Origin: Rhizobium sp. R634
GTDB taxonomy: Bacteria > Pseudomonadota > Alphaproteobacteria > Rhizobiales > Rhizobiaceae
NCBI RefSeq assembly: GCF_002211305.1
Contig: NZ_LOKW01000027.1
Coordinates: forward strand, 310,001-374,000
Length of the DNA: 64,000 nt
Direction of reading: 5' to 3'
Shown here: positions 1-9,362 of the stretch, in pieces
Layout of the letters: each line of letters starts with the position of its first letter
Position numbering within the stretch: the first letter of the stretch is position 1
Position numbers and translations under genes: made by a program
The notes under the pieces: model-generated
The model's input: only the letters and a program-made list of their open reading frames with translations
What the model was told of the DNA's origin: nothing
Databases searched by the model: none

Positions 1-1491
1 CCCGATCTTGGAGAGGTAACCAAATTCAAAATTGGTATAGAAAACCTGCTCGAAGCACGCTTTGATGCCTTCGCTCAGAATGCCAAAATTGTTGCCCTAC
101 TCCCGCAGCTCGAAGCAGCGTTGAAAAACCCATCTACGCAGGTTCGATCGGTCCTATGTTATTCCGGGTTGTCATTTATTTCCGAAGACCGAAAGCACCT
201 TTTTGAAGCGCTCCGCGTCAAATTATCGCTGGATCAAGCCGACGGTTATTTCGCGTTCCAAGCTGTCAACCTGACCACACTGAACGATTGGGTTAGTGGT
301 GGTGATGCGGCTCCCGGTATCGAAACCGTCGAGCTTGAAATCATGCGGCCCGGTTATGTCACTGCGCCTTATGAAACAATTTACGGCCTTATCCCGCTTG
401 AGCGGCTGAAGGTGCTCCATGATGAATACGGCGCGCGACTGGTGCGCGCTAATATCAGAGGGTTCAAGGGCAGCACCGACGTCAACGAGGACATTCAAAA
501 GACGCTCACTGAAGAGGTGGGCCTGTTCCACTACCTAAACAATGGCCTGACTGCCTATTGCGATAGGCTGGAGCTGCACAACCTTGATCGTACCAATGCT
601 GAAAGGAAGCGGATTACGGCAAAGGGATTCTCGATCATCAATGGGGCGCAGACCTTGGGGTCGATCGCCAAATGCGTTGCTGCGCCAGGTGCTGAGGCTC
701 CCCCGCGGGGCTTTGCCTTCATCAAGATTGTTTCGCTTGAGAAGTGCGAGGACGATCGAGCTTTTGCCGACAGGATTTCACGGGCGGCGAACTTCCAGAA
801 CGCCGTGGTGCTCAAGGACTTTGCCGCAGCCTACCCTTTGCACGGGCAGATTGCAGCGACGTTGCAACCGCACGGAATCGATTATCATTTCCGGCTCGAC
901 GAAGACACACCCGCCAACGATGCAACGAACTTCACTATTGACGAAGCCCTGACGGCTTGCGCCTGTCTGGCTAACGCAAGCGATTGCGACCTTGTAACTC
1001 GCGTTGCCGCAAACCGAACCTCTCTACTTTCGCTCGACGTCGTCTATCCGAATGATCTCCTGTGCCCGAGTCGTCACGAGCGTATTTTTCCGCAGGGACT
1101 TTCTGCGCGGACTGCGTGGCGGGCCGTACAAGCACAGCGTATCGTTTTGCTGGGCATGACAGAAAGCACACGAGCCAGCAGCGGGGCTACAAAGTCTTTC
1201 TACACACATGCTAAATGGATCGTGCTGGCAGCTATATATGTCCGGCTAAAACCGCAGGATGGCGAAGCGTTGGGGCTCACCGACGACGAAGCTACTGCGA
1301 TCGCCGCCGCCGTACCCGATTTTGCTGAAAAGTTGCTCGCCATTGCAGTTGGGAAGGGTTTGGCGGCCTACGTCGGTTTGGGCGGACAGCAGGTTCTCCA
1401 GTCGCCTCGTGATTTTCAATCGGTGTTTAAGACACAAGGCGACTGCCAAAATCTCTTCGCTGCGTTAAAAGCGCAAATCTGGAATTCTTAA
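1..1491 (+). CDS. AIPR-family (abortive infection phage resistance) protein, 5' end outside window
   Basis: The frame is open from base 1 with no stop, so this is the 3' part of a gene starting upstream; 496 codons are visible. The core resembles the AIPR family: a block with VRANIRGF and DVNEDIQKTL, then HYLNNGLTAYCD and, about 30 residues on, SIINGAQTLGS. These match the family's 'FxxNNGI' and 'xIVNGxQT' signatures. The family is named after plasmid-borne phage-resistance proteins and often sits in restriction-modification loci; its biochemical activity is not settled. The stop is 40 bases before the methyltransferase ATG on the same strand, so the three genes are probably one operon. Base composition is less GC-rich than the catabolic genes downstream, which suggests acquisition by transfer. 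Family call fairly sure; role in defence is inferred from context. Confidence 0.8.
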   Translation, partial: PDLGEVTKFKIGIENLLEARFDAFAQNAKIVALLPQLEAALKNPSTQVRSVLCYSGLSFISEDRKHLFEALRVKLSLDQADGYFAFQAVNLTTLNDWVSGGDAAPGIETVELEIMRPGYVTAPYETIYGLIPLERLKVLHDEYGARLVRANIRGFKGSTDVNEDIQKTLTEEVGLFHYLNNGLTAYCDRLELHNLDRTNAERKRITAKGFSIINGAQTLGSIAKCVAAPGAEAPPRGFAFIKIVSLEKCEDDRAFADRISRAANFQNAVVLKDFAAAYPLHGQIAATLQPHGIDYHFRLDEDTPANDATNFTIDEALTACACLANASDCDLVTRVAANRTSLLSLDVVYPNDLLCPSRHERIFPQGLSARTAWRAVQAQRIVLLGMTESTRASSGATKSFYTHAKWIVLAAIYVRLKPQDGEALGLTDDEATAIAAAVPDFAEKLLAIAVGKGLAAYVGLGGQQVLQSPRDFQSVFKTQGDCQNLFAALKAQIWNS

Positions 1492-1531
1492 AATCAAGCG
1501 CCGCCCGCAATGGCCGCGCCACAGGGTGACA

Positions 1532-3202
1532 ATGTCTAAGAAACAGAAGCTTGAACTGACTTGGGTAGGAAAGGAGAGCCGGCCTCGGCTGGAGCCGCGC
1601 ATCCTCATTGAGGACCCAACTAAGAGTTATCACGCTGCCAAGCGGGTCACTGACAATGACATCTTCGACAATGTGCTGATCCACGGCGACAATCTGCTGG
1701 CGCTCAAGGCGCTAGAAGCGGACTATGCGGGCAAGGTGAAATGCGTTTTCATCGACCCACCATACAATACCGGGGTTGCGTTTACACATTACGAGGACGG
1801 CCTTGAACACTCAATTTGGCTCGGTCTAATGCGGGATCGCCTCGCTCTAATTCGACAGCTTCTGTCTGATGACGGGTCATTATGGATTACGATCGACGAT
1901 AATGAGGCTCATTATCTCAAGGTGATTTGCGACGAGATATTTGGGCGATCAAATTTCATAGGGAATATTATTTGGGAAAAATCGGATAGTCCTCGTATGG
2001 ATGCGGTGTTCCTTTCCAACAGGCACGACCACCTTCTCGTTTTCGCAAAAGATATCTCGAAGACCGAATGGCACCGCATTCCGACAGATGGTGACTCACT
2101 GCCCTCTCATTATGATAAAGTGGATGATGAGGGACGGAAGTATTACTTGAAGCCCTTGCGCGCCATGGGTGGACAAGGAGACAGCCGAGCAACACGTCCA
2201 ACGCTTTACTATCCGCTAACGGCACCCGATGGATCACAAATTTATCCAAAAAGACAAGATGGGGCCGATGGTGCTTGGCGCTGGAGTTCATCAAAAGCCA
2301 CCGCCGAAGCCACCCGCATCGAATGGGTGGCCGGGCGTTCTGGTTGGGCACCATACTATCGAATTTATGCTGATACTGGTAATGGCAGGCCAGTGGAAAC
2401 GATCTGGACCCACGCTGAGGTAGGAAGCAATCGAACTTCAAAGGCAGAAGTAAAGGCTCTCTTCCCTGATGAGATACCGTTCGGGACACCAAAGCCTGAG
2501 CGCCTTCTCCGGCGAATTATTGAGATTGCAACCGATGATAACGATCTGGTTCTTGATTCCTTTGCAGGGTCAGGAACGACAGGGGCCGTAGCGCACAAGC
2601 TCCACCGACGTTGGATTATGGTCGAAATGGGTGATCACTGCACTACCCATGTCGTGCCGCGCTTGCGAAAGGTGATCGACGGCAGCGACCAGGGAGGTGT
2701 CAGCAAGGCGCTCGACTGGAGCGGCGGCGGGGGCTTCCGCTACTACGAACTTGCGCCCTCGTTGCTCGAAACGGACAAGTGGGGGCGCGAGGTCATCTCA
2801 AAAGAGTATGATGCAGCTATGCTGGCGCAAGCGCTCTGTAAGCTGGAAGGTTTCACCTATGCACCCAGCCCGGATGTCTGGTGGCAGCAGGGCCGTTCGT
2901 CCGAGACCGACTTTCTCTACGTCACGACCCAAACGCTTGGGCCAGAAGATTTGGTGGCGTTGTCAGACGATGTGGGTGAAGGTCGCTCTCTGCTGGTGCT
3001 GTGCGCTGCGTGGCGTGGCAATGCGGACCAGTTCCACAATCTAACCCTTCGCAAAATCCCTAACCACATCCGCAGCACATGCGAATGGGGTCATGACGAT
3101 TATTCCTTGAATGTCGCCAATCTCCCAATAGCGGAAATTAAACTCGTCGCGCCACTGCCGTCTAAACAAGATGGGTTGTTTGACTGGGAGGAAGACGAAT
3201 GA
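1532..3202 (+). CDS. mod: Type III restriction-modification DNA methyltransferase (Mod subunit)
   Basis: Predicted S-adenosylmethionine-dependent adenine-N6 methyltransferase that supplies site recognition for a type III system. The catalytic motif DPPYNTG lies at about residues 75-81, preceded by the usual HGDNLLAL block. The SAM-binding motif DSFAGSGTT follows far downstream (about residue 343). This DPPY-then-FxGxG order is the beta class typical of type III Mod. The intervening stretch of about 250 residues would hold the target-recognition domain. A GTG at 1526 in the same frame is an alternative start; ATG 1532 gives MSKKQ. The 3' end overlaps the next gene by four bases (ATGA), the usual translational coupling of mod and res. 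Length, 556 aa, is within the family's range. The recognised DNA site cannot be told from sequence. Confidence 0.92.
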   Translation: MSKKQKLELTWVGKESRPRLEPRILIEDPTKSYHAAKRVTDNDIFDNVLIHGDNLLALKALEADYAGKVKCVFIDPPYNTGVAFTHYEDGLEHSIWLGLMRDRLALIRQLLSDDGSLWITIDDNEAHYLKVICDEIFGRSNFIGNIIWEKSDSPRMDAVFLSNRHDHLLVFAKDISKTEWHRIPTDGDSLPSHYDKVDDEGRKYYLKPLRAMGGQGDSRATRPTLYYPLTAPDGSQIYPKRQDGADGAWRWSSSKATAEATRIEWVAGRSGWAPYYRIYADTGNGRPVETIWTHAEVGSNRTSKAEVKALFPDEIPFGTPKPERLLRRIIEIATDDNDLVLDSFAGSGTTGAVAHKLHRRWIMVEMGDHCTTHVVPRLRKVIDGSDQGGVSKALDWSGGGGFRYYELAPSLLETDKWGREVISKEYDAAMLAQALCKLEGFTYAPSPDVWWQQGRSSETDFLYVTTQTLGPEDLVALSDDVGEGRSLLVLCAAWRGNADQFHNLTLRKIPNHIRSTCEWGHDDYSLNVANLPIAEIKLVAPLPSKQDGLFDWEEDE

Positions 3203-5898
3203 GCAAGCCGCCGACCTCCAATCAGCGTCATGTTAACGCAATCTCGGGTCGCCTCAGCCTACGCGCGCCGCAGCGGGATAGCCTGGCGATTCTCGACCGG
3301 ATTACCGAGATCGTACCGCTGCGCAGCAACACCGATTTAGCTGCTAAGCTCGACATTATCCGAAGTGAGTATCCCGGCGTCACCGATTTCGAGCGGGAGT
3401 TCCCCTCGCTCTGTTTCGCGCTGGCAACCGGGGTCGGTAAAACCCGCTTGATGGGCGCTTTCATCGCCTATCTGCACATAGCCCACGGCATCAATAACTT
3501 CTTCGTGCTCGCACCCAACCTTACGATATATCAGAAACTCATTCAGGATTTCGCCGCGAACACGGCTAAGTATGTATTCAAAGGGATCAATGAATTTGCT
3601 GTGTTCACACCCGAAGTTATTACCGGAGATAACTACGAAAACCGGGGCACTCTGCTTGACGATGTCCTGCGGTGCAAAATCAATATCTTCAATATTTCCA
3701 AGATCACCTCCGAAGTGCGCGGCGGCAAGCAGATGCGCATCCGGTCCTTCAAGGAAGAATTGGGAGACAGCTACTTCGATTATCTCTCCAAGCAGCACGA
3801 CCTTGTAATGCTGATGGATGAATCGCACCGTTATCGCGCCACGGCGGGAATGCGGGCGATCAACGAGTTGAAGCCGGTGCTTGGGCTAGAACTTACTGCT
3901 ACGCCTTTTGTCGAGAGCAGCAAGGGACCGGTGGCATTCCGCAACGTCGTGTTCGATTATCCGCTCGCTCGCGCGATGGATGATGGGTTCGTCAAAGACC
4001 CCGCCGTTGTCACTCGGAAGAACTTTATCACGGCGAATAAATCTCCTGAAGCGATCCAGCAAATGAAGCTGGAGGACGGTATCCGGCTACATGAAAGCGT
4101 GAAGGTTGAACTGGAAACCTACGCGCGCGAGAACGGTGTGAATATCGTCAAGCCCTTCGTCCTTGTCATTGCCCGTGACACAACCCATGCGGCGGAGCTG
4201 ATGCGACTGATCCAGTCGGAGCGGTTTTTTAAGGCACGCTATGCCGACAAGGTTATTCAGGTCGATTCCAGCGTCAAGGAAGAGGAGACGGTCGAACGGT
4301 TGCTGACGGTCGAACATACCGGAAATCCCGTCGAGATAGTCATCCATGTCAACATGCTGAAAGAGGGCTGGGATGTTACCAACCTTTATACCATCGTTCC
4401 TTTGCGCGCCGCCAATGCTCGGACGCTGATCGAGCAGAGCATCGGGCGCGGCCTCCGTCTGCCTTATGGTAAGCGCACCGGCGTGGCCGCCGTGGATCGG
4501 CTCAACATCGTCGCGCACGACCGGTTTCAAGAGATCGTGGACGAGGCGAACAACCCTAACTCTCCGATCCGGCTGAAAGCCCTTGTCCTGGACGAGGAGG
4601 TCTTGGAGCGTAAGACCGTTACAGTGGTGGCCGCGCCGACGATCTTGGGAAGCCTTGGCATAAAAACGGGGCTTAGCGAGGAAGGCTCGAAATATGCGGG
4701 GCCGCCGCCAACGCGAGCCTTTTACAATCCTGAGGCTGAAAGGGTCGCCCAGCTCGCTTATGAGGCAATACGGAAGCTGTCCCGTTCGCCGGATAGGGTT
4801 CCAGACATCAGCTACATCTCGCGGCCCGAGGTGCAGGCGCAGCTCGTTCGAGAGGTTCAGAGCCAGTACCAACCGCAGCAAATGGAACTGGAAGGCGTCG
4901 CACCGCCCCCCCCCGATTTCGCCAAGGTGATTGCGAAAACAGCCGCGCTCGTAGTTGACCGTACGATCAACATTCCGCGCATTTCGGTATCGCCCAAGGG
5001 AGAAGTCAAAGCGGGATTCAAGCCATTCACGCTCGACCTAGGCAGCATGACTTATGCCGCGCCTGAAGAAACGCTCTGGGCACAGTATCTGGGACGAAAC
5101 GAAGGCCATTCCATCGGCATGTCGCAGGGTAATTTCCTCGAGAAGCGCCCGGAGGACTATGTCGTAAGCGGCCTGATCGATTTCCCCGATGTGTCCTACG
5201 ACGACACTGCGGATCTGCTTTACGATTTGGCCGGCCAGGTCGTGCGGCATTTCCATTCCTACCTCTCGGCAGAGGACACGTTACGCCTGTTGCAGTTGGA
5301 GCAGCCCAATATCGCACGAGCCGTCCATGCCCAGATGCTCGATCATTTCTGGATGGACGACACGGTCGAGTATCACCATGTAGTGACGAGCGGCTTCACA
5401 GAGATCAAGCAGAGCGCCCATTCCGCCGAGCGCGGCGAACCCCTCGATTATCGCAGCCCGCCGGCCGACAAGAGCAACATGGCGCGATACCTATTTGGCG
5501 GGTTCACCAATTGCCTGACCAACGTCGCGCGGTTTGATTCAGACTCAGAACGCAAGCTGGCCGTCATCTTGGAGCGAGAGGCGGAAAAGTGGTTTCGACC
5601 CGCGAAAGGTCAGTTCCAGATGTTCTATCGCAAGGGCAGCGACCATTTGGAATATCGTCCGGACTTCGTTGCCGAGACTGCGAATGAGATTTTGATGCTT
5701 GAGCCGAAGATGGCCACACAGATGAACGATGCGGATGTGCTCGCGAAACGAGATGTGGCAGTTCAGTGGTGCAAGTGGGCGAGCGAACATGCTCGACAAA
5801 GTGGCGGAAAACCTTGGCGTTACGCCCTCATCCCACACGACCAGATTGCGGATAATATGGAACTGAACTTCCTGCTGAAAACCTATGTCTGCAACTGA
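3199..5898 (+). CDS. res: Type III restriction endonuclease, helicase-nuclease (Res subunit)
   Basis: The 899 aa product is an ATP-dependent superfamily 2 translocase joined to a nuclease. Visible motifs in order: Walker A ATGVGKT near residue 78, DEAD-box-like DESH near 210, LTATPF (motif III), a GWDVTNLY block, and motif VI QSIGRGLRLP near 415. The C-terminal part holds EYRPDFV followed about 10 residues later by LMLEPKM, which fits the PD-(D/E)xK nuclease core of Res proteins. Together with Mod it would cleave DNA with unmodified sites. All core motifs are intact and no frameshift is seen, so the system is probably functional. It starts inside the end of mod (ATGA) and closes the three-gene defence cassette. 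Confidence 0.92.
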   Translation: MSKPPTSNQRHVNAISGRLSLRAPQRDSLAILDRITEIVPLRSNTDLAAKLDIIRSEYPGVTDFEREFPSLCFALATGVGKTRLMGAFIAYLHIAHGINNFFVLAPNLTIYQKLIQDFAANTAKYVFKGINEFAVFTPEVITGDNYENRGTLLDDVLRCKINIFNISKITSEVRGGKQMRIRSFKEELGDSYFDYLSKQHDLVMLMDESHRYRATAGMRAINELKPVLGLELTATPFVESSKGPVAFRNVVFDYPLARAMDDGFVKDPAVVTRKNFITANKSPEAIQQMKLEDGIRLHESVKVELETYARENGVNIVKPFVLVIARDTTHAAELMRLIQSERFFKARYADKVIQVDSSVKEEETVERLLTVEHTGNPVEIVIHVNMLKEGWDVTNLYTIVPLRAANARTLIEQSIGRGLRLPYGKRTGVAAVDRLNIVAHDRFQEIVDEANNPNSPIRLKALVLDEEVLERKTVTVVAAPTILGSLGIKTGLSEEGSKYAGPPPTRAFYNPEAERVAQLAYEAIRKLSRSPDRVPDISYISRPEVQAQLVREVQSQYQPQQMELEGVAPPPPDFAKVIAKTAALVVDRTINIPRISVSPKGEVKAGFKPFTLDLGSMTYAAPEETLWAQYLGRNEGHSIGMSQGNFLEKRPEDYVVSGLIDFPDVSYDDTADLLYDLAGQVVRHFHSYLSAEDTLRLLQLEQPNIARAVHAQMLDHFWMDDTVEYHHVVTSGFTEIKQSAHSAERGEPLDYRSPPADKSNMARYLFGGFTNCLTNVARFDSDSERKLAVILEREAEKWFRPAKGQFQMFYRKGSDHLEYRPDFVAETANEILMLEPKMATQMNDADVLAKRDVAVQWCKWASEHARQSGGKPWRYALIPHDQIADNMELNFLLKTYVCN

Positions 5899-6202
5899 TC
5901 AACCAAGCGCAAACCAGCCGTCGGCTCTCCATTGGGTGTCGAGCCTCCGCTATAATCTTATGCCCTCCTGTAAGCTGCCTGTCCGGAGTGTCCGACTTTG
6001 CAAGCGGGCTCATCAAGTGTCCGCTTTCAGGCAATCTGCGGCGGAGCTTCAATGACCGAGATGAAGGCGCGTTGCCGCCCGGCCACTCCTGGCCTCATTG
6101 CGGTCGTTATCCCTTCGCCGCGGCAAGGAAAACTTCTATGCCGAAGCTACCGCGCGGAATGAATATTCAACACCGCACTGGGTCTCCCCATCCGGACTGC
6201 GT
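5899..6202. other. Intergenic region after the restriction cassette
   Basis: These 304 bases between res and the convergent small gene show no supported coding region, strong hairpin terminator or repeat. Short open frames here have no recognisable protein features. It may mark the edge of the acquired cassette. Confidence 0.5.
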
Positions 6203-6715
6203 TCAGGATGGCCAAAGCGGCTTCACCGGCTCAATGCGATATCTTTTCTCAAACTCACGGAGCACCATTTCGAGCGTTGCCTCAAAAGCACCCTGATCGA
6301 ACATCATCGATTTCTCTGCCTCGTGAAGGTAGCGCCAGTCGATGAAGGCATCTTGGTGCTGATAGAGAATGTGACGAATGCTGTAGTCCATGTAGAAACC
6401 GTTGGGATGATACGGTGCCACTGACCTTCTGAACTCCGCGTCGAGTTTCTCTTGGCTTTCAGGCTTCAGTCTATCAAACAGCCTTATCAGGTTGTGTGAC
6501 TTGGCAACTTTCGGATCATCATAGTCGAAAACGAACCAAGCTTTGAGCGCCAACTCCATCGAAAGTGCCAGAAGCATCGGTTCAACACCGACGTGTTCGT
6601 TCTCGCTAAGGTCTGCATGTTTTCCGAATTCTTGCGCTGGAAAGCTTTGAGTTTTTCGAAAAATTGCCTTTGCGGCTTCCCCGATCCTGATGGCCGTCGA
6701 TAGGCGCGCACTCAT
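6203..6715 (-). CDS. Hypothetical protein with HEPN-like segment
   Basis: 170 aa, ATG start, no recognised family with certainty. The middle has MELALKAWFV followed about 10 residues later by KSHNLIRLFDRL. This looks like the pattern of HEPN-type helical proteins ('ELxLKA...GHxLxxL'), in which a basic-His turn follows a long helix. The canonical HEPN ribonuclease motif RxxxxH is not clearly present, so it may be a non-catalytic or C-terminal-type HEPN fold. There is no signal peptide or membrane segment. It stands alone on the minus strand, converging on the restriction cassette, and has no obvious partner nucleotidyltransferase. HEPN proteins are common in defence loci, which makes this position suggestive. 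Function unknown. Confidence 0.55.
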   Translation of the reverse strand: MSARLSTAIRIGEAAKAIFRKTQSFPAQEFGKHADLSENEHVGVEPMLLALSMELALKAWFVFDYDDPKVAKSHNLIRLFDRLKPESQEKLDAEFRRSVAPYHPNGFYMDYSIRHILYQHQDAFIDWRYLHEAEKSMMFDQGAFEATLEMVLREFEKRYRIEPVKPLWPS

Positions 6716-6855
6716 TAGAGGTCCATTGGATTGATGTAGACTGGATCTGGAACTTGAGCTGAGACATTACAAGAACGCTGTCGCTTAGGCCAGGTGGCAC
6801 GCAGTTACAATTTAACGACGACAAGGTGGAATTGAGTTCACTGCCGGCGGTCACT

Positions 6856-7989
6856 TCAAGCCGCCGTCGGATTGATCACATTCATATCGATCTCCGTCAG
6901 TTCCACGCGCCGCTCAAACGCAATGCCCGCCTCGTCGAAGAGATGGCAATCCGCAGCATTGATGCCGGTGGCCACAGGCGCATCCGCTCGGATGCCGACG
7001 CTGCCGGGGAGCATGGCGCAGAAATTCTCGGCCTCGCCGTTGAGCGAGGCGTAGGCGACCGTATTGGCGCCGAGGCGCTCGATGACGGTCGGGGTCACGG
7101 TAAAGACGATATCGCCGCCGTTCAGCTGGATATGCTCCGGGCGGATGCCGAGCGTCAGGGTCTTGCCGGCCATGCCGTCGCGTGGCGTCACCGGCAGGAC
7201 GGCGGTCTGGCCGAGATAATCGACTTCGACGCCGGCGGCGCTGACGGCCTTGCAGGTGACGGGCAGAAAATTCATTTTCGGGTTGCCGATGAAGCCGGCG
7301 ACGAATTTGTTGGCGGGCTTGTGATAAAGCTCCAGCGGCGCGCCGGTCTGGGAGATATTGCCGGCGTCGAGCACGACGATGCGGTCGGCCATCGTCATGG
7401 CCTCGACCTGGTCGTGCGTCACATAGATCATCGTCGCCTTGAGCTGCCGGTGCAGCTTGGCAAGCTCGATGCGCATGTCGGCGCGCAGCGCCGCGTCGAG
7501 ATTGGAGAGCGGCTCGTCGAACAGGAAGATCTTCGGTTCGCGCACGATGGCGCGGCCGATCGCGACGCGCTGGCGCTGGCCGCCGGAAAGCATGCCGGGT
7601 TTCTGCTGCAGCCGCTGGTCGAGATGCAGGATGCGCGCGGCGTTTTCCACCTTGGCCTTCAGCTTTGCCTCTTCCATCTTCTCGACGCGCAGCGGGAAGG
7701 CGATGTTCTCGAAGACAGTCATGTGCGGATAGAGCGCGTAGGACTGGAACACCATGGCGATGCCGCGCTTGACCGGCGGCAGGTCGTTGACCCTGACGCC
7801 GTTGATGACGATGTCGCCTGCCGTCGTCGCGTCGAGGCCGGCGATCATCCGCAAGAGCGTGGACTTGCCGCAGCCTGACGGCCCGACGAAGACGACGAAT
7901 TCGCCGTTCTTCACCTCGAGCTGCACGCCCTTCAGAACTTCGTAGTCGCCGTAGAATTTCTGAACTTTGTTGAGAAGGAGCTGTCCCAA
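6856..7989 (-). CDS. Sugar ABC transporter ATP-binding protein (UgpC/MsmK type)
   Basis: 377 aa ATPase of a CUT1 sugar importer. The nucleotide-binding domain has Walker A GPSGCGKST near residue 38, the ABC signature LSGGQRQRVA, Walker B IFLFDEPLSNLD and the switch His in TMIYVTHDQ. The C-terminal third is the TOBE/regulatory domain of MalK-like ATPases (GIRPEHIQL near residue 290). The start is a TTG with GGAG upstream. It is the last gene of a five-gene minus-strand operon (dehydrogenase, two permeases, binding protein, ATPase) and is separated from the binding-protein gene by a 93-base gap with a hairpin. The sugar is unknown. Confidence 0.93.
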   Translation of the reverse strand: MGQLLLNKVQKFYGDYEVLKGVQLEVKNGEFVVFVGPSGCGKSTLLRMIAGLDATTAGDIVINGVRVNDLPPVKRGIAMVFQSYALYPHMTVFENIAFPLRVEKMEEAKLKAKVENAARILHLDQRLQQKPGMLSGGQRQRVAIGRAIVREPKIFLFDEPLSNLDAALRADMRIELAKLHRQLKATMIYVTHDQVEAMTMADRIVVLDAGNISQTGAPLELYHKPANKFVAGFIGNPKMNFLPVTCKAVSAAGVEVDYLGQTAVLPVTPRDGMAGKTLTLGIRPEHIQLNGGDIVFTVTPTVIERLGANTVAYASLNGEAENFCAMLPGSVGIRADAPVATGINAADCHLFDEAGIAFERRVELTEIDMNVINPTAA

Positions 7990-8036
7990 AAATCTGTCTC
8001 CGCCGGCGGTCTTCGTCGCACATTCGATAGAGGGGA

Positions 8037-8062
8037 GGGGCCGCGGCTGATGCCGCGACCCC
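8037..8062 (-). terminator. Intercistronic hairpin between binding-protein and ATPase genes
   Basis: A GGGG-C-CGCGGC arm and a GCCGCG-A-CCCC arm enclose a four-base loop, with one internal mismatch. No T-tract follows on the minus strand. It is therefore more likely an mRNA-stabilising or partial attenuator hairpin, keeping the binding-protein transcript more abundant than the ATPase part, than a full terminator. Confidence 0.55.
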
Positions 8063-8082
8063 AGGGAGAGCCTCGAAAGGGC

Positions 8083-9315
8083 TTATTTGAAGGCTTCGAT
8101 TTCGCCGGCAGCCTTCTTCAGTGCGGCTTCCGGTTCGGCCTTGCCTGTCACGACCGACTGGACCATCTCGATCATCGAGTTCTGGAAGCCCTTATAATCG
8201 GTGAAGAGCGGCTCAGGACCACCATAGTCGATGCCCTCGATGAGCGGCTTCCAGTAGGGGTCCTTGGCGACGAACTCGTCGACCTTTGCGGAGGGACGCA
8301 GCGGGGTGAGGCCGGCGCCGCCCTGCAACTCGTATTCCGACTGAACATCCGGCGAGGTGATGAACTTGGCGAATTCCGTCGCCTTCTCCTCGACGCCCGA
8401 ACCCTTGAAGATCGCAAGGCTGTCGGTGATCAGCAGCGTGCCGGGACCCTTGGCATCGGGGCCGAGCGGCAGCGTCGTGATTCCCCAGTTGATCTTCGTC
8501 TCCTTCAGGCGGGTAGCGGCGCCCGATCCGGCCTGGATCATGGCGACCTTGCCGTCGAGGAAGATGGCGCGGACTTCGTTCTGCTCATAGGCCGTCGGGC
8601 CTTCCTCGGAGTAAGGGACGATATCCTTATAAGCCTTCAGCGCGGCGAGAATCTGCGGGCTGTCGAGCGTGATCTTGCCTTCTGCATCCGTCACCGCGCC
8701 ATTGTTGGTGTAAACCCAATGCATGAACTGGTGCATCGTGTTGTCGAAGGTCTTGGCGGAAAGGCCGAAGCCCGGAATGCCGGTCTTTTCCTTGATGGTC
8801 TTGGCCATCTCGATTTCTTCGGCCCAGGTCTTCGGCGGCGTCTCGGGGTCGAGGCCGGCCTGCTTGAAGAGGTCCTTGTTCCAGTAGAGCGCCTTGGTGG
8901 AGAAGGCGATCGGAACGCCCCACTGGTTGCCCTCGAAGGTTACCGTGTCGACGATGTGGGGATAGTAAGCCTTCTTTTCCTCATCGGTCATCGGCACCGG
9001 AACGATGAGATCGTTCTGGGCGAATTCCTTCAGCGTGCGCGAGCCGACATAGGCCATGGCAACCGGCGTGCCGGCGGCGGCGAGCGTCGTGGCCTTGTCC
9101 TGGCACTGCGCCCAGCCGACGACCTCAGGCGTGACCTTCCAGCCCGCGTTCTTTTCTTCCCACTGCTTGATGTATTTGGTGTGGACCGGGTCGATCGTGT
9201 CGCCGCAATAGATCCAGCTGATTTCCTTGTCGGCCGCATGGGCAGTGACCGCGGTCAGTGCCGTCGAGCCGAGCAGGGCGAGCGCCATAAGGCCTGTCTT
9301 GATTGTAATGCTCAC
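8083..9315 (-). CDS. Extracellular sugar-binding protein, family 1, of CUT1 ABC transporter
   Basis: 410 aa periplasmic solute-binding protein. The N-terminus is a Sec signal peptide: a short basic start, a hydrophobic core, then AHA followed by ADKEI, giving probable cleavage near residue 28. The body shows features of SBP family 1 (MalE-like), such as NKDLFKQAGLD, PPKTWAE and a late VTGKAEPEAALK block. The GTG start has GGGAG eight bases upstream. It lies third-to-fourth in the operon: upstream are the two permeases, and downstream an intercistronic hairpin and the ATPase. Neighbouring Gfo/Idh/MocA dehydrogenase points to a polyol, rare sugar or inositol-like substrate, but the ligand cannot be read from sequence. 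Confidence 0.93.
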   Translation of the reverse strand: MSITIKTGLMALALLGSTALTAVTAHAADKEISWIYCGDTIDPVHTKYIKQWEEKNAGWKVTPEVVGWAQCQDKATTLAAAGTPVAMAYVGSRTLKEFAQNDLIVPVPMTDEEKKAYYPHIVDTVTFEGNQWGVPIAFSTKALYWNKDLFKQAGLDPETPPKTWAEEIEMAKTIKEKTGIPGFGLSAKTFDNTMHQFMHWVYTNNGAVTDAEGKITLDSPQILAALKAYKDIVPYSEEGPTAYEQNEVRAIFLDGKVAMIQAGSGAATRLKETKINWGITTLPLGPDAKGPGTLLITDSLAIFKGSGVEEKATEFAKFITSPDVQSEYELQGGAGLTPLRPSAKVDEFVAKDPYWKPLIEGIDYGGPEPLFTDYKGFQNSMIEMVQSVVTGKAEPEAALKKAAGEIEAFK

Positions 9316-9362
9316 GTCGTGACTCCCATCGTGGTTGTTAGCTGTTCACTCTCTTTTTAGTC

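Noticed and set aside
5988..6424. Short overlapping plus-strand frames after the restriction cassette
   Set aside because: They overlap the better-supported minus-strand HEPN-like gene or have no protein-like features.
6826..9360. Two long plus-strand open frames (350 and 436 codons)
   Set aside because: They are antisense to the sugar ABC ATPase and binding-protein genes, which have complete family motifs.
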